Assembly (NCBI GenBank): GCA_037179385.1 | Contig: CM074185.1 | Coordinates: 13,524,866 to 13,588,865, forward strand | Direction: 5' to 3' | Origin: Holothuria scabra | Taxonomy: Eukaryota > Echinodermata > Holothuroidea > Aspidochirotida > Holothuriidae | DNA: 64,000 nt | Shown: piece by piece, positions 45,401-56,905 of the stretch | Layout of the letters: each line of letters starts with the position of its first letter | Position numbering within the stretch: the first letter of the stretch is position 1 | Notes under the pieces: generated by a model | The model's input: only the letters and a program-made list of their open reading frames with translations | What the model was told of the DNA's origin: nothing | Database searches by the model: none | Made by a program: the position numbers and the translations under genes

Positions 45401-48400
45401 TTGACCAGTATTTAGTTAATGCCAATTATAATTTCTGGTAAAGCTTTCCAGCTAATGCACCCCAAAAATGGGTAACAGTAGAAAGACGAGCATAAATTTA
45501 ACTGCTTGCATTATGTATGATTAACTTTCTAAATGACTGCCAAAATCGCTAGTCAGTCAGTCAGTCAGTCCGGTCGGTCGGTCGGTCCGGTTGGTCCGGT
45601 CGGGTCTGGTCGAGTCCGGTCGAGTCCGGTCGGGTCCGGTCGGTCGGTCGGTCGGTCAGTTCGGAGAAAGTATAGCAAGTGAATCTCCGATAATTTACTT
45701 TCGGATTCAAGTTGGTGTAGAAATAGGTAAACACTTCAAAAAAGTTCCGTGGACAGGACCTTGTTGTGTCGGTTTTTCTATTTTTATTAAGTCGAGGTCA
45801 CCCTAAATTCGGATCGGATTACTATTCGATTTTGTGATTTTTTTTTTTTAAATTTCCTCAATCTCTTTTTCGAATCCCAAATTTGCTAACCTATGTAAAT
45901 ACATGATTTGTATCGCCCGAACTACCAAACTTAAATTTATACTAATTATTTCGTGACGTCACATAGACAGACAGCTTTTATCGGACTGCCCGTGTCCGAT
46001 AAAAAGTTTTCTGTTGGTGTGACGTCACGAACAAATCACTTACCCATTTCATTTTACACACCTCTGGAAAAAATCATACAATTAGGTTGGTTTTCTTTTT
46101 TTTTATTCTTTCCGACCAGGAGGCGGAGATTTTAATAAAAACTCACAAAATCGGATCAGAATCCCATCCGAATTCGTTGTAGTGTGACAGTCAGACAGTG
46201 GCTTAGACGAGCAATCCAGACACCTAACACTATTTTTATTGAATTTAAAATTATTTTTTTTTTATTTTTATATCTCTTCAAAGATGTTTAAAGCACATAA
46301 CAATAATGGAACTTCTTACAACCCCATTGTGCCACTTCTAGCAGATTTTATCTCGTTAAGGAAACTTATAAGCCTGCTGCGAAAGCCAAAATTCCATTGC
46401 ATGTCGGAAAGGGGAAATAAACTTTCGCTTATCAACGAAATAGTCTATGATTATTTTATATGTTCTACAAATTCGAGTACTAAAATAAAGCTTTCAATTG
46501 GCAAAATCAATTAGCATACTTAAGAGATATTTTCAACAGTTTAAAAGGAAATTTCGCGCTAAAAGAACGTAACTTTTTGGAAACTGCAATTATAAAAAGG
46601 TTGAATTAGGTTACCTTTTATTGTAGAAATAAGAACTTTTTTGTCGTCAGAAGTGGGTGATTCGTTTTGTTTGAGTTTTTAAAACATCAAATTTTCCAGA
46701 TTCTTCGTTTCGAAAATGAATTGTAGTCTATTTGTCCAATGCAAGACGTACTTACAAACACAATGCAGTGAATTATTGCTTCTATTCAAACAATTTTTCA
46801 CTTGTGGAAAACCAATATGAACGAATATATGCCAAGATAAATTTAAAAGAACTTTCAATTTTACTTTATTTAAGGCAATATATTTTCCCAACTGTAACAG
46901 TTACCCCGAAAAGCGGTCCAGTATGTGGGGCAAGGAAAACCGGAGGCCGGCGGCGGCGGGCCAGGCACTGCACTTTCTGCCACCAGCAAAAACGTTACGA
47001 AAGGAATTGTTGTTAGGAGAAATGAACGAGCCATTTTGACACTTGTATTTCTTTGGAACGCTGGATATCCTGATCAAGCCAAGTTGAGAGAGAATGGTTA
47101 AGTGCTAAGTACCGAGCATAGAACAGGTCAACACCCTGAACCCAGTGGAATTTAAGACGAAAATAGCCCATATTTGTTTCAGTTCTAACCAAACCCACGT
47201 TGTATTATCTAACAACGTTTTCAGGCCAGACATGAAACGTGACCTTTTTGTCTTTGTTAAGGGTATATCATTGTCATTTCATTGCCATAGACTATATTTT
47301 GTTAATATTTCGTTTGTGGACTGAGCTGCCTTTCCCGACTGACCATTGAATCTGTTTTATCGAAACTAGGGAGCTATCAAAGTTGGGACCGGACTTTCCA
47401 ACTTCCCAAAAACTAATCCTAAAGAGCTGCCATTCTTTCTGCTAGATCTTCTTCATCTTGGTAGGGAAGAGCCAACAATTTATCAACCATTGTTAAAATA
47501 TGATTTGCATATGATGTCTATAAAAAAAGAAAAAAATGCCAATTGACCTTTTCGTGACGTCACACCAACATGTATATTTTATAGGACTCCGTAGTCCTAC
47601 AAAATCTGTGTATCGATGTGACGTAACGAAAGCTTAAATTCAATGCTCATAGTCCTGTGGTACAACTTGTGTATTTACACATGTTGGTTAGCTCTTTCCA
47701 ACCAGAGATTAAGAAGGCTTTCCAAAAAACATGAAAAATCGGATGGGCATCCGATCCGAATTCAATGTATTGTGACCGCAGCTTAAAGCCCAAGTCACAG
47801 GTTTCAATCCGATTTTTGTGAGTTTTAGTTAAAATCTCCTCCATCCATTGACGGAAAGAACTGAAAATGTTCATCTTGTGCAAATGTATGATCGGTATGA
47901 TCGGATCACGGAAATGAAATGTTAACTATTTATTTCGTGACGCCAGGATGACCAATAGCTTTTATCGGATAACGCGAATCCGATAAAAGCTGTTTGCTGG
48001 TGTGAAATCACGGGATAATAAGTACAACTCAGATTTTCGTAGTCTCGCAATACAAATCATATATTTACCCCAAATGGCAATTTTTTGTTTCTTTTTACCA
48101 AAGATGGAGGAGATATGAAGTAAAAATCACAAACATCGTAGCGAAATCCGATCCGATATCTCTCTAGAGTGACCTGGGCTTAAAGGCAGTCATTCGTCAC
48201 CCCAAACTACAGTTTCAGTATACATATATCAAAACTCTCAATTGGTACAGCTCTTTGATTGGCATCACATTCAAACAATGCATCATAGCTAAATTACAAA
48301 GCATGGGCACTGAGAGAGTCTTGTTACACATTATGGACTTGTATGGCCACTGGGACAAGCCATGAAGCAATAAACTAGGATTGTGTCTGGATAAAGAGTT

Positions 48401-48646
48401 TTAGATAAATGTGGGAGGGGCTAGAAGTATAGGTTGGGAAAATTGGAACTGTTTGGGATGATGAAAATATGCCTTTAAAGCTTTTACGAACCTGTAACAG
48501 TTGTCCTTGAAAGCCGTCCAGTATGTAGGACAATCAGACAAAAGATCCAACGGTAAGCGCTTTCCCGGAGGACTAGTGCTCCTTGCAACTACTACAAGAG
48601 ATACGAAAAGAATAATCGCTGTTCGACGAATTTGATGAAGAGCCAT
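42187..48646 (-). CDS. CTL-C: secreted C-type lectin-like protein, three-exon gene
   Basis: CDS joins, on the minus strand, 48492-48646, 45070-45223 and 42187-42420 (543 nt, 180 residues). A signal peptide (ALHQIRRTAIILFVSLVVVA) and a Pro/Lys-rich spacer precede CPTYWTAFKDNCYRFFGQRV. Then come YNC, YLVSIHSQEEND, HVWIGLNDQAEEGTFVW, NWATGEPGG, GLWHD and YICKLPRF. Splice phases equal those of CTL-A. Like CTL-A it lacks the inner disulfide pair; its site motif is EPG, nearer the EPN of mannose-type lectins. The donor of exon 1 is GTTCGT, acceptable but weak. An in-frame ATG 33 codons upstream was not chosen, because MALHQIR matches the MELHRI start of CTL-A. No damage is seen. Confidence 0.85.
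44188..44446. mobile_element. piggyBac-type MITE, 259 bp
   Basis: TTAA at both edges (44188-44191, 44443-44446) with inverted ends CCCTTTACCGTTG and CAACGGTAAAGGG. CCCTTT ends next to TTAA are typical of piggyBac-type elements. GC-rich interior without coding capacity. Confidence 0.8.
44527..44750 (+). mobile_element. SINE-like dispersed repeat
   Basis: CCCATGGG, GGGTTTGGGG, CACGGTATTTCCCGCCTGTC, GAGAGACG, CGTATTTGAAACCAGG, then TAGCTGACACTATAACATAT and GTGTTGGTGTGTCGTTAAAT ending CCATCTAAC. The best-preserved copy of this family in the window. Confidence 0.6.
45070..45223 (-). CDS. CTL-C exon 2
   Basis: 154 nt with acceptor TTTTTTCAG and donor GAG before GTAGGG. It encodes FFGQRVTLADARYNC, FAYLVSIHSQEENDY and LFKSYTEDSE. 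Same length and phases as CTL-A exon 2. Confidence 0.88.
45552..45662 (+). repeat. CAGT / CGGT microsatellite
   Basis: CAGT repeats pass into CGGT repeats with GGTCGGGTCC and GGTCGAGTCC variants. It lies in CTL-C intron 1. Confidence 0.9.
45791..46193. mobile_element. Palindromic MITE (GTGACGTCAC family), copy 1
   Basis: The ends pair over ~45 bp (AATTCGGATCGGATT ... TTTTGTGA against TCACAAAATCGGATC ... AATTCG). Subterminal GTGACGTCAC occurs on both sides (about 45953 and 46019) and the centre is CTTTTATCGGAC...GTCCGATAAAA. The whole element can fold back on itself. Confidence 0.7.
46892..47034 (-). pseudogene. Extra C-type lectin exon 1 with defective donor
   Basis: From ATG 47032-47034 the frame reads a signal peptide (MARSFLLTTIPFVTFLLVA), a PGPPPPASG linker and CPTYWTAFRGNCY: 143 nt, phase 2, exactly like the family's first exons. 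After TACAG comes TTGGGA instead of GT. One G appears lost at the junction; using the remaining GT one base earlier would shift the frame. Read through, it meets TAA 7 codons later. It lies inside CTL-C intron 1, upstream of exons 2 and 3, so it is either a dead duplicate exon or a disabled alternative first exon. Confidence 0.75.
47430..47786. mobile_element. Palindromic MITE (GTGACGTCAC family), copy 2, partial
   Basis: TTTTCGTGACGTCACACCAA and ATGTGACGTAACGAAAGC flank a TATAGGACTCCGTAGTCCTA centre. The right end is ATCCGATCCGAATTCAATGT ATTGTGACCGCAGC next to TTAA. The left boundary is uncertain. Confidence 0.5.
47787..48180. mobile_element. Palindromic MITE (GTGACGTCAC family), copy 3
   Basis: Ends AGCCCAAGTCAC and GTGACCTGGGCT, with inner CAATCCGATTTTTGTGA pairing with AAATCACAAA...GAAATCCGATCC. 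The centre is CTTTTATCGGAT...ATCCGATAAAAG. TTAA flanks the left side and TTAA begins at the last base on the right, so this and the next element sit edge to edge. Confidence 0.7.
48180..48478 (-). mobile_element. TTAA-flanked MITE (family 1) beside CTL-C exon 1
   Basis: TTAA at 48180-48183 and 48475-48478; nearly identical to 7430-7733 in reverse orientation. It ends 13 bases from the last base of CTL-C exon 1, so the intron begins with GTTCGTAAAAGC and then the element. Confidence 0.78.
48492..48646 (-). CDS. CTL-C exon 1
   Basis: 155 nt: signal peptide, spacer SPPGKRLPLDLLSD and CPTYWTAFKDNCY, ending TACAG before GTTCGT (phase 2). Confidence 0.87.
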
Positions 48647-49578
48647 GATTTTTTTATTTATGGTTTTCTGGACCTCTGTACACTCTGAAGAGATCAAGCC
48701 GTAGTGTAAGCAAATTTTGAATATGTTGTCAATTAGCAAGGCCAAGATCTAGTGAGCTTGGTGAACCCAGCTTTGAAGGAAAATTTTATGACCTGTATTA
48801 GTTTCTACCCTATTATTTTCTCATTTCTATGCAACCCTTTCCCTTGTCTTGCATTACATCATCTTCAAACGAGGAATGAAATCTGATTTCTGTTTGTGCC
48901 TGTGAAAGAACGTTATATTTATAACGTAGCCCCCAGAAATTTGTCAAAATTGACGAAATTTTTTGAAATGTGATTTTGGACCTCTTAACTATCGTTAAGC
49001 CAAGTAGATAATGAATAGCGTGGGTTGACCTGAGCACAACCAAGAACTACTGCATTTCTTAAACCCGGCTAAAAGAAAGAATATCCATCTAAAGTTTAAA
49101 TCCACTTAATTTTTCCTTCAAATTGCAGAACACCCCATATGTGTCATTGTTCAATAACACCATTGACCAAATGCATTTGAACTGTTGAATCAGAGAGGTG
49201 TTCGAGTAACACCTCCCTGGCTGAATCAGGGCTGGTGGTAATTCTTGGTGAAAAATTTTGGACAGAAATATACTTCCATGTCAATTCTTTGCATGTCTCT
49301 TCATGTTAAATTACCCGCGTGTTGGTTCCCTCTGAAAAATATGTCATAACTTGGCAGTTGTTTTACCTTAATTAACTGACACGTTGCACTAAATTGCATT
49401 CGACCCGCAGGAAGTATTCAAAAACTTGTACATTTCAGGGATTCACTGCTTCGTCCAGAGAAGTGTTGGACTCTTTTGTGCCGAAATCCCCCCCCCCCCA
49501 ACGTTGACTTTTGACTTTAGAAACCTGTAAAATCAAACAATTAAGTTTGAGAATTCTCTGCCAAAAAAAAAAAAAAAA
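48647..49578. other. 5' flank of CTL-C
   Basis: 48735-48895 is duplicated, without the intact gene, at 39840-40010, so it marks the old promoter side of this lectin lineage. A short hairpin GAGGTGTT/AACACCTC is at 49195-49215, and C and A tracts lie near 49490 and 49565. No TATA box is evident. Confidence 0.4.
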
Positions 49579-49667
49579 TCTCCTCCTGAGAATGGATGGA
49601 AGCTAGCAAACTTCGAACCATTTTCATGACAGCGACAGTTATATCGAGCTTAACTCGTCCGAATAAT
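49579..49667 (-). pseudogene. Relic C-type lectin exon 2
   Basis: On the minus strand it follows CAG and aligns with CTL-C exon 2: ATTATTCGGACGAGTTAA, GCTCGATATAACTGTCGCTG, TTGCTAGCTTCCATCCATTC, TCAGGAGGAGA. The last part still reads SIHSQEE. A ~12 base gap after the first block and other indels destroy the frame. No matching exon 1 or 3 was found nearby. Confidence 0.7.
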
Positions 49668-51043
49668 CTGAAATTTTGAAACCGTTTTTTTTTTTTTTTA
49701 ATTTATTATAGCATATCTTCAAGATGTTTGAGCTTCCACCGGGAATCAAAATGGCCGAAAAATACAATGACTATGGGTTAGTTGGTCCGTAGTTATCCTA
49801 GGAATGTTTTTAACAAATTAGACGTCTGCACTCGACGTGTTTCAAATCTGGTGCCTCCACCCTAGTTGAAACACCGTTCATAGACTACGCTGGTGCATGG
49901 TTAAGACTTGACTTTGGAAGTACTACCTCGGAAGCACTTTCATGACTTCACCAAGTCTTTTTGAGGAGCCGGCACTGTTATGACCTCTATGAAATTCCCG
50001 TATATACCACGTGCAGGTAATACAGTAAGCTTACCATATTTGCCTTTTTTGTAATACGCCCTCTATCGGCATGTAATTTATTTCCCTTCTCGTTGTTAAG
50101 CCCAGTTCCTTAGAGATTTATTTCACTATTTTCTACGTTGTTGTTTGTTTCATGAATTCTGATGCATTTGAAAAGTTTTCTGTTTTATATGTAATAAATG
50201 ATAACAAAGAAAGTGATGTTTGAAAAGTCCCTTAAAGGGCGGGAGCAGTCATCCCAAATTGTAAGAGGTTTAGTAGACTGTCCAGTTTCATGATTGGCTG
50301 TTGGGAGTCATGTGACAATGTTTTTTCTCTTCAAATGTGAAATTACTACTTGGTTTACCTTGAATATATGCAATAGTAAAGTAATAAAATGTAAAAAGAT
50401 ACTTTGAAGAGAAATAAGATGAAAATTGGGTTATTTAGCTTTTTCTTCAAAATAAGTTTGGGGGGACTGCTCTTCACCTTAATCAGATGCCCTTTTAGCA
50501 GAACACACAAGGCGATAAGCAAAGAATCAAATGATAAAAGATTTCTAACAGATTTTAAGGCAAGTGATCAAACTGATTGCATGACTATAAAAGACAAATG
50601 AGGTTATATTTGAACGAAAAGCAAATTTGGACAACTGAAGTTTATTTTCTTTTCAACAAATGAAAAATAAAAAGAATTGTTGCACTCTCGACCCTTCGGA
50701 CGTTTTCAGTCATTTGATTTGTTCGTGTGTAAATTAGCCCACTGTCTGGTTGTATCGGGTACCGTCCGAGTAAACCATTGAGGTAGCTTAGATATGTTGT
50801 GAAATAATTATCAAACAGGAGCCTTGTCACCATTTTTTGAGCAAGGGTTAAAAGAATTTTCCTGGGCCGAATGTTTTAATTAGTTCCCTCTTTATAGGAC
50901 ATTCCAAAAAACTCCTTGTTGCTGCAGCTGCACCACTGTTTTTTACTCATTACTTTATGTTGATCCTAATTACCTTGTCCTACTATGGAAGTGTTATTTA
51001 AAAGATGAATTCTCTCTTTGAAGTGAGGTTCGCTTCTCAGATC
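49668..51043. other. Gene-free stretch before copy B
   Basis: Holds a one-armed hairpin remnant (49914-49942) and a TTAA element end at 50232 (AAGGGCGGGAGCAGTCATCC) without a visible partner. At 50690-51040 it is paralogous to both flanks of the foldback element and represents its empty site. Confidence 0.45.
50690..51040 (+). repeat. Paralogue of the foldback flanks (empty insertion site)
   Basis: 50690-50880 aligns with about 32345-32530 (GTTTGTTTGTGT, GGGAACCGTC, ATCATTGAGG, TTTTTTGAGCA). 50921-51040 aligns with 37562-37680 (GCAGCTGCACCACTG, TTACTCATTAC, CTTTGAAGTGA). The junction GCTGCAGCTG at 50921-50930 stands where the element is in the other copy. Confidence 0.7.
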
Positions 51044-51673
51044 ACCGAAAATTATGGCCCCCAATAAGTAACATCTTCCGCCGTCTATGATTTACTAAGT
51101 TAAAAGGTTATGCCATAAGCAAGAAAAATAAAAAAAAAAACATCTTAGTCTCGCCAAAAGTAGGATGAAAAATCAACAACAATACAAACATTCGCTACAG
51201 ATTTTGGCAGCCCACAAAAATGTTATTCGTGAGCTTAACTACACAGTTTTTAACAACAAAATCCCTCCCCCCTCCCGAAACGGTCAATTACCACATAGAA
51301 CAATTCAAAAATAGAAAAGTATCATAGTCAGGGTAAAGTATTTACCAAGAAGACAAATTCGCACTGTTTCACAAGGTGTTTCTTGATTGGCTGATGCCCA
51401 GGATTGTATCAAGGGAGATTGGTGTCATGAGGGTTGGGGGCACGACATGAATGAAAAGTCTAAGGATAGAGAGAAAAACAGCTATTTTTAGGTGCTTCTG
51501 CTTTGCAAGGTTGGGCCGTGGGGGTCACTTCTGTTTCCAATTAAGTGCCACAGCTTTTCTTCCAAAAGATACAAGACCATTTTCACCCAATGGACAAATT
51601 TTTACTAATTTTCTGATCACTTAGCAAGTTGCTGATTTTTTTCTATTAATGCAATCGAGCAGTGTTGTAGTGT

Positions 51674-51802
51674 GAGTACGAGAGCATGAGTACGAGTACG
51701 AAAACGGGTACCAGGTCGTTAGTACGGGTACGGGTACAAGGTCATGAGTACGGGTACGGGTACGGGTACCAGGCCTTGAGTATTCGTATGGGTACGGGTA
51801 CT
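51674..51802 (+). repeat. GGGTAC hexamer minisatellite (copy B, expanded)
   Basis: Same flanks as 4901-4979, with additional GGGTAC/GAGTAC blocks around ACCAGG(T/C)C interruptions. Confidence 0.8.
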
Positions 51803-54800
51803 ACAACACCGCAATCGAGAGATCAAAATGAAGACTAATTTGATTCTTCTTCAACTCGGAAAATGCTTTTTCCGGCCTTCTGAGAGATCGTAATATTAAC
51901 AGTCCGCGTCAATTTTTGTATGCTTCGTGCAAACTGCTGGTGGCACCCCACTTTGATAGTCTTTCGAGCAGACCAACATTTTTCGTGCGAAAAATCTTCT
52001 GCCCCATGTTCCCTTTCGCTAGTTTATGCATGAATGTAAGATTACAAAATATTTTTAGGGCATAACCCTAAAAATCCCCTATGAAAAATATTACGAAGGC
52101 CTCAGATATTAGTTGCTGCGAAAATGAATTGTCAAATTTCTATGGATGCCGTAATACTCTACAAAAATGATAAAATGTTATATGTTTTATTCAAAGAAGA
52201 TCGATCCCACAAAATGTTTTCCATAGGCCTGAAAATAGTTTGAAATGAAATGAGCAGGTGCGTGCCTTAACATATCCCGGGAGAGCTCCCAGATTTTTCT
52301 AATTTTGTTGAAGTGTGAAGTTGCATTTATGAGGCCAACGACATGCTCTGAAATATTTGCCTTTTGAAAAATTTGTTGAAAATGTGAAATTTATATTCCA
52401 GGAAATGTTGCATTCTCGGATTCCTGTAAGGAAATCTGACAAATTCGGAGATTATTGAACCATTTGTCATTCTTATTATCAAATCAAAGATGGTATGGCA
52501 ACTCATGGAGCTGGAAGAGACTGAAGATCTTTGTGTTGTTACATGTCGTCATCTTAGGCCTGCGGATTGAGGCTCTCCGATGACGTTTCGAAAGTTGCCG
52601 AAGGATTACGGTCTTTTTAAACAAACGTTTGACAGTTTGAGAGTTAAGAGTTTACATTGCGGAAAATTTGGAAAATTATGAAGAAAGTTAGGAAATAATA
52701 TCACTGTAGTTGACCTGTGTGTAACTTTACAATTTGGTGTCACATAGGGCAAATGTCCGATTTTTCATGTCTCTAGTGAGTCCGGGTAAGTTACCAAACC
52801 TATTTGAATGTATGAGCATTCATGCATCAAAAAATGCATTTTCAATTGTTTAAATAGTATGTAAAAACGTGGAGCTTGCATTAGAGAGACATTAATGTTT
52901 AAAACGGCTTCCCATAATTATGCTATAATTATCTTGTTTATTTACTGGTGCGATAAAACAAATGAAATGAAATGAAACGAAATAAGCAGATTTTGGTCAA
53001 CGTTCTTAAAGATTTGCACGTTATGGGAAAATACAGTCGTTCAAACTAGAATTAGCTCACTATCCTGTTTCATAAATGACCCTTGAGAATTGTGGCAATG
53101 TTTTCCGCTTTATTTGTTATCTTCGTAGAGTGACTGTTTGAATAACAATGAAAATGCAATAGTTATGTCGTGCAATATTATGACAAATACGTGGAGAATT
53201 ATGCGATATAGCTATCGTTTGGAAAAAAAACGAGACTGACTGCGCCTGTCCTTCAAGTACCACCGTAACTATTTAGACAAAGTTAGTCACTTTTTACACA
53301 AAATCGTAAATAAATACCTGGCAAAAAACAGTATGGCCACTTTAAACAAGTTTGTGGAAGGACGGGATAGCACTACCCAAGAAGGAAAAAAAATGGAAAG
53401 TATGATTTCTGCCAGTTGAGGAAAACTTAATGAAAAGTTTGACAAGACTAGACATAGACCTTACCTTGTATTATTTCAAAAAAAAAAACAGTCTCCTGCA
53501 AAATCTGTCTATTTTGACTACTTGAGCAAGTCCAAACTTTCACACACAAAACCATAGCAGACAGTCATCTTGCTAAGCCTATAGGCCTACTACACATATG
53601 GTGGCGACAATCTACATTTATAAGACATACTCGTTGTATGCTATATGTATAAAGGAAGTTCGTGGTCAGTCCATGGAAGTGCGACTTCCATGGTCAGCCG
53701 TTTCTGTGTCATTCACATACATTTTGCACGTTTTGTCTGACTTCTGGTGAAAATAAAAGCCAATCTATCGAACAGTAGCCTATAACCACTAACTGGTCAA
53801 TGACAGGATCAATATTCAAGAACAAAATAACCACATCCCTATAAATTTCAGTTTTTAATTGCTTGTCATACGGCTACAATTTGAAACATTTCAAGAACTA
53901 TTTGTACAGATGCATTTGAGTGCAAAATGAAAATTAATATGTTACGCTATAGCGTTCGATTTAAATGGTTGGTATAAGCATGTCACCTTATATATTAAAA
54001 TAAAAGATTTATACTCTCCCATATTCTGCAGTCATTATTTTATAAGTATGGTCCCATTTTAAAGCTTGCAACATGTTGCATGTTTTTATTTTATTTATGA
54101 TTTATATGCGGTGGCTGTAAGCATTCCGTTCTGAACATATGTGCTAACATTATTGAACCTAATTGAGTAGTATATTATCCATAGAGTAATGCAAAGTTTT
54201 GAGAAATGAATTTTAGATAACGGCCCCTTTTCCAGAAAAAGCGAAATTAACATCGTAGTGACTTCAGACTGTCAGAAGTTTTATCTACACCAGCAGTTGT
54301 GTAAACTGTCTTTTTCCCACGAACATTACAACGGAAGGCAAGTTATATTTTCAGGTGAGTTCACTCCCACGAGCTATTAATTATTTATTTGTTTATTTTA
54401 TTTATTACTGTTTTTATTATTATTATTTGACGTAAGCTCACTCCCACACACTAGTTGCATTTGTTGCACAGATTTGCAACGCATGCAGAAAATGAAGCAA
54501 ACTGGTGCAAGAAGGTATACCATTCCAGCAAGACGCATGTGTTTTCTGTTAGCAGCGAAAAATTGATCTTGTGGAAAATCTTGCACTCTAAAATCAAAAC
54601 AATCATCACTCTCTAAAAGATTGAAAAGTGGGAAATTCACTTAGTGTTAGTTCACTCGAGAAAGAGTAACATTCACCTTAGGGCGAGTGAAAATTTCCTC
54701 TTCCACCAGTGCCTGCAATGACAACTTTTTAAACAATGATCACTGTAGGCAATCCATTAAGAGTGAAACTTCGCTCTTTGGGGGGAAACTTCACTCTCTG

Positions 54801-56139
54801 CAGAGTGAATTCTTCTTTAGGTGAATTAACACACTAATGAAGTGAATTCAGACTTTTCACTATATTAGAGAGTGACGTAGTTCACTCTTTTGATTTTAGA
54901 ATGTGAATTGGTCAGTTTTGTAAATATACCGGTAGTTTTAGAAAAAACAGGCCAAATTACATGCCAATATACCAGAAAATAGATCATAATTTAAAAGAAG
55001 AATTTACTTACGAATTTTACAGAGTTACATTTTCGAGAAAAAATTTTACAGATTTTTCCTAATTTTTATTTCAGTTCTTAAAACATCATCAACAATTTAG
55101 ACATTTTATTTGGTGCATGTACAATATGTATTTCCAAGAATCATTAATTGGTATTTACAAGATGTTTTAAAGTAGGAATAATGTTGTAAGTATAAATAAC
55201 AGTTGCATTTATCAGGAAAAGTTACATCTGAGTGTCGATAAAATCATAAAACGTGACATACAAATCGTACTGTTGATCTGCCTTTTAGAACGTGCTGGTC
55301 TCCTTATTCAGTTAAATTTTCTACACTTATTGCAAACTTAAACTTGAACATAATCCTTGAATGGATAAGTTGTGACTGCTTTTATTTAATTTTATAATCT
55401 CATTAATGTAGGTTTTCCTATGTCACATAGAGTGTATGTTTTGTAATCCTGAAGCCCTTTAATGAACCTTTTTAGTACAAATTATTAACCCCAAAACACA
55501 CCTAGACGAAAGGTAACATCATAACATCACTTTAACCCTCGTAGCAGTTGTTGAATATGAGCTCTTTCAACGACGAACATAGTCTTAACACCTATGAACA
55601 ATGACAGAGATTATCAAATGCGATACAGTCATGAGTCCATTTTGACTGGGTACCCCTCGACTGTTGATTGGTTGGGATGTATGCATATTCATATTACACA
55701 AAAAAAAATTCAACTGTAACGTGTTCTTTGTAAACGTATATTCACAGCCAGATTATGAAACTTAATATTTTGTGAACTTCAACACTTCAACGACTTGGGG
55801 TAGTACCATTTGGTACTAGAAGGCGATGTTGCGTTGTTTTTTCATTGCAATTTTCCTACGTTCAAACAAGGAGTTGGTAGAGACTCTCTGGTTCAAATAA
55901 CAATACCCTGGATGACCCCATTTGACGAACTGGGGACAAGAGTAAACAATCTGAGACGTACAAGAAACTGCTTCAGACCAGACGAAGGACGAACGAAATG
56001 TGAGAAGACTGTTTTTCAAATTCCAGACAAAAGTGAAACCATATCTACCATGTGTCATTTCTTACCTTTCTTCAGAGTCGATCAGAACTATTAGGCTTGC
56101 TCGTTCGTGGTTGCTTCACAGTACTCGGAGTTAGTTAAA

Positions 56140-56267
56140 ATGGAACGTCGTAGAATTTGTATGATAGCGATATTTATCGCAACATTCACTAACAGTGGAC
56201 TATCGAGGGCATTACTTCCTTCCGGCTGTCCAACTTACTGGACCTCTTTCGGGGACAATTGCTACAG
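56140..56267 (+). pseudogene. CTL-B exon 1
   Basis: Signal peptide and CPTYWTSFGDNCY, phase-2 donor GTAATA; undamaged in itself. Confidence 0.85.
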
Positions 56268-56514
56268 GTAATAAAGTTATAACTAGAACTGGGACGAATG
56301 AAACAACTGGTACGATCTAAAAATGCATAGGGTTTTTACAATGTATTTTTGATTTTTTTTTTTTTTTTTTTCATTTGAGTGTGGAAAAGCAAAGAAATAA
56401 TAAAAAGTTGGGATTCGTCCAATGAATTGTTTTTTTGAGTATTGTAGGCCTAGGGTAAGTAGGGTTTGATCTAGATCGATGGTTCGCTTAATAAAAGGTG
56501 TACTAGAGTTTTGA

Positions 56515-56905
56515 TTTCGCCGAACGGCCCTTTGCCAGAGGGTCGGGAGGACTTTAGAAAAAGGTTCACTAGATCGAACCTTCACTAGGTTCACTAGATA
56601 GAAGGCTCACTAAATCTAAGGATCACTGGATCAAAGGTTCACTAGGTAGACCGTTCAATGGATAAAAGGTTCTCTAGATAGAAAGTTCACTAGATAGAAG
56701 ATCGAACCTTCACTAGGTTCACTAGATAGAAGGTTCACTAGATCGAACCTTCACTAGGTTCACTAGATAGAAGGTTTACTAGATCGAACCTTCCCTAGGT
56801 TCACTAGATAGAACGTTTACTAGATCGAACCTTCACTAGTTTCACTAGACAGAAGGTTTTTTCTAAAAGTCCCCTCGACTCTCTGGCGAGGAGCCAAGGG
56901 GCTAA
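56515..56905. mobile_element. Inverted-repeat element with GGTTCACTAGAT minisatellite (copy B)
   Basis: Counterpart of 14486-14800, ~76 bp longer through extra GATCGAACCTTCACTAGGTT-type units. Confidence 0.65.
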
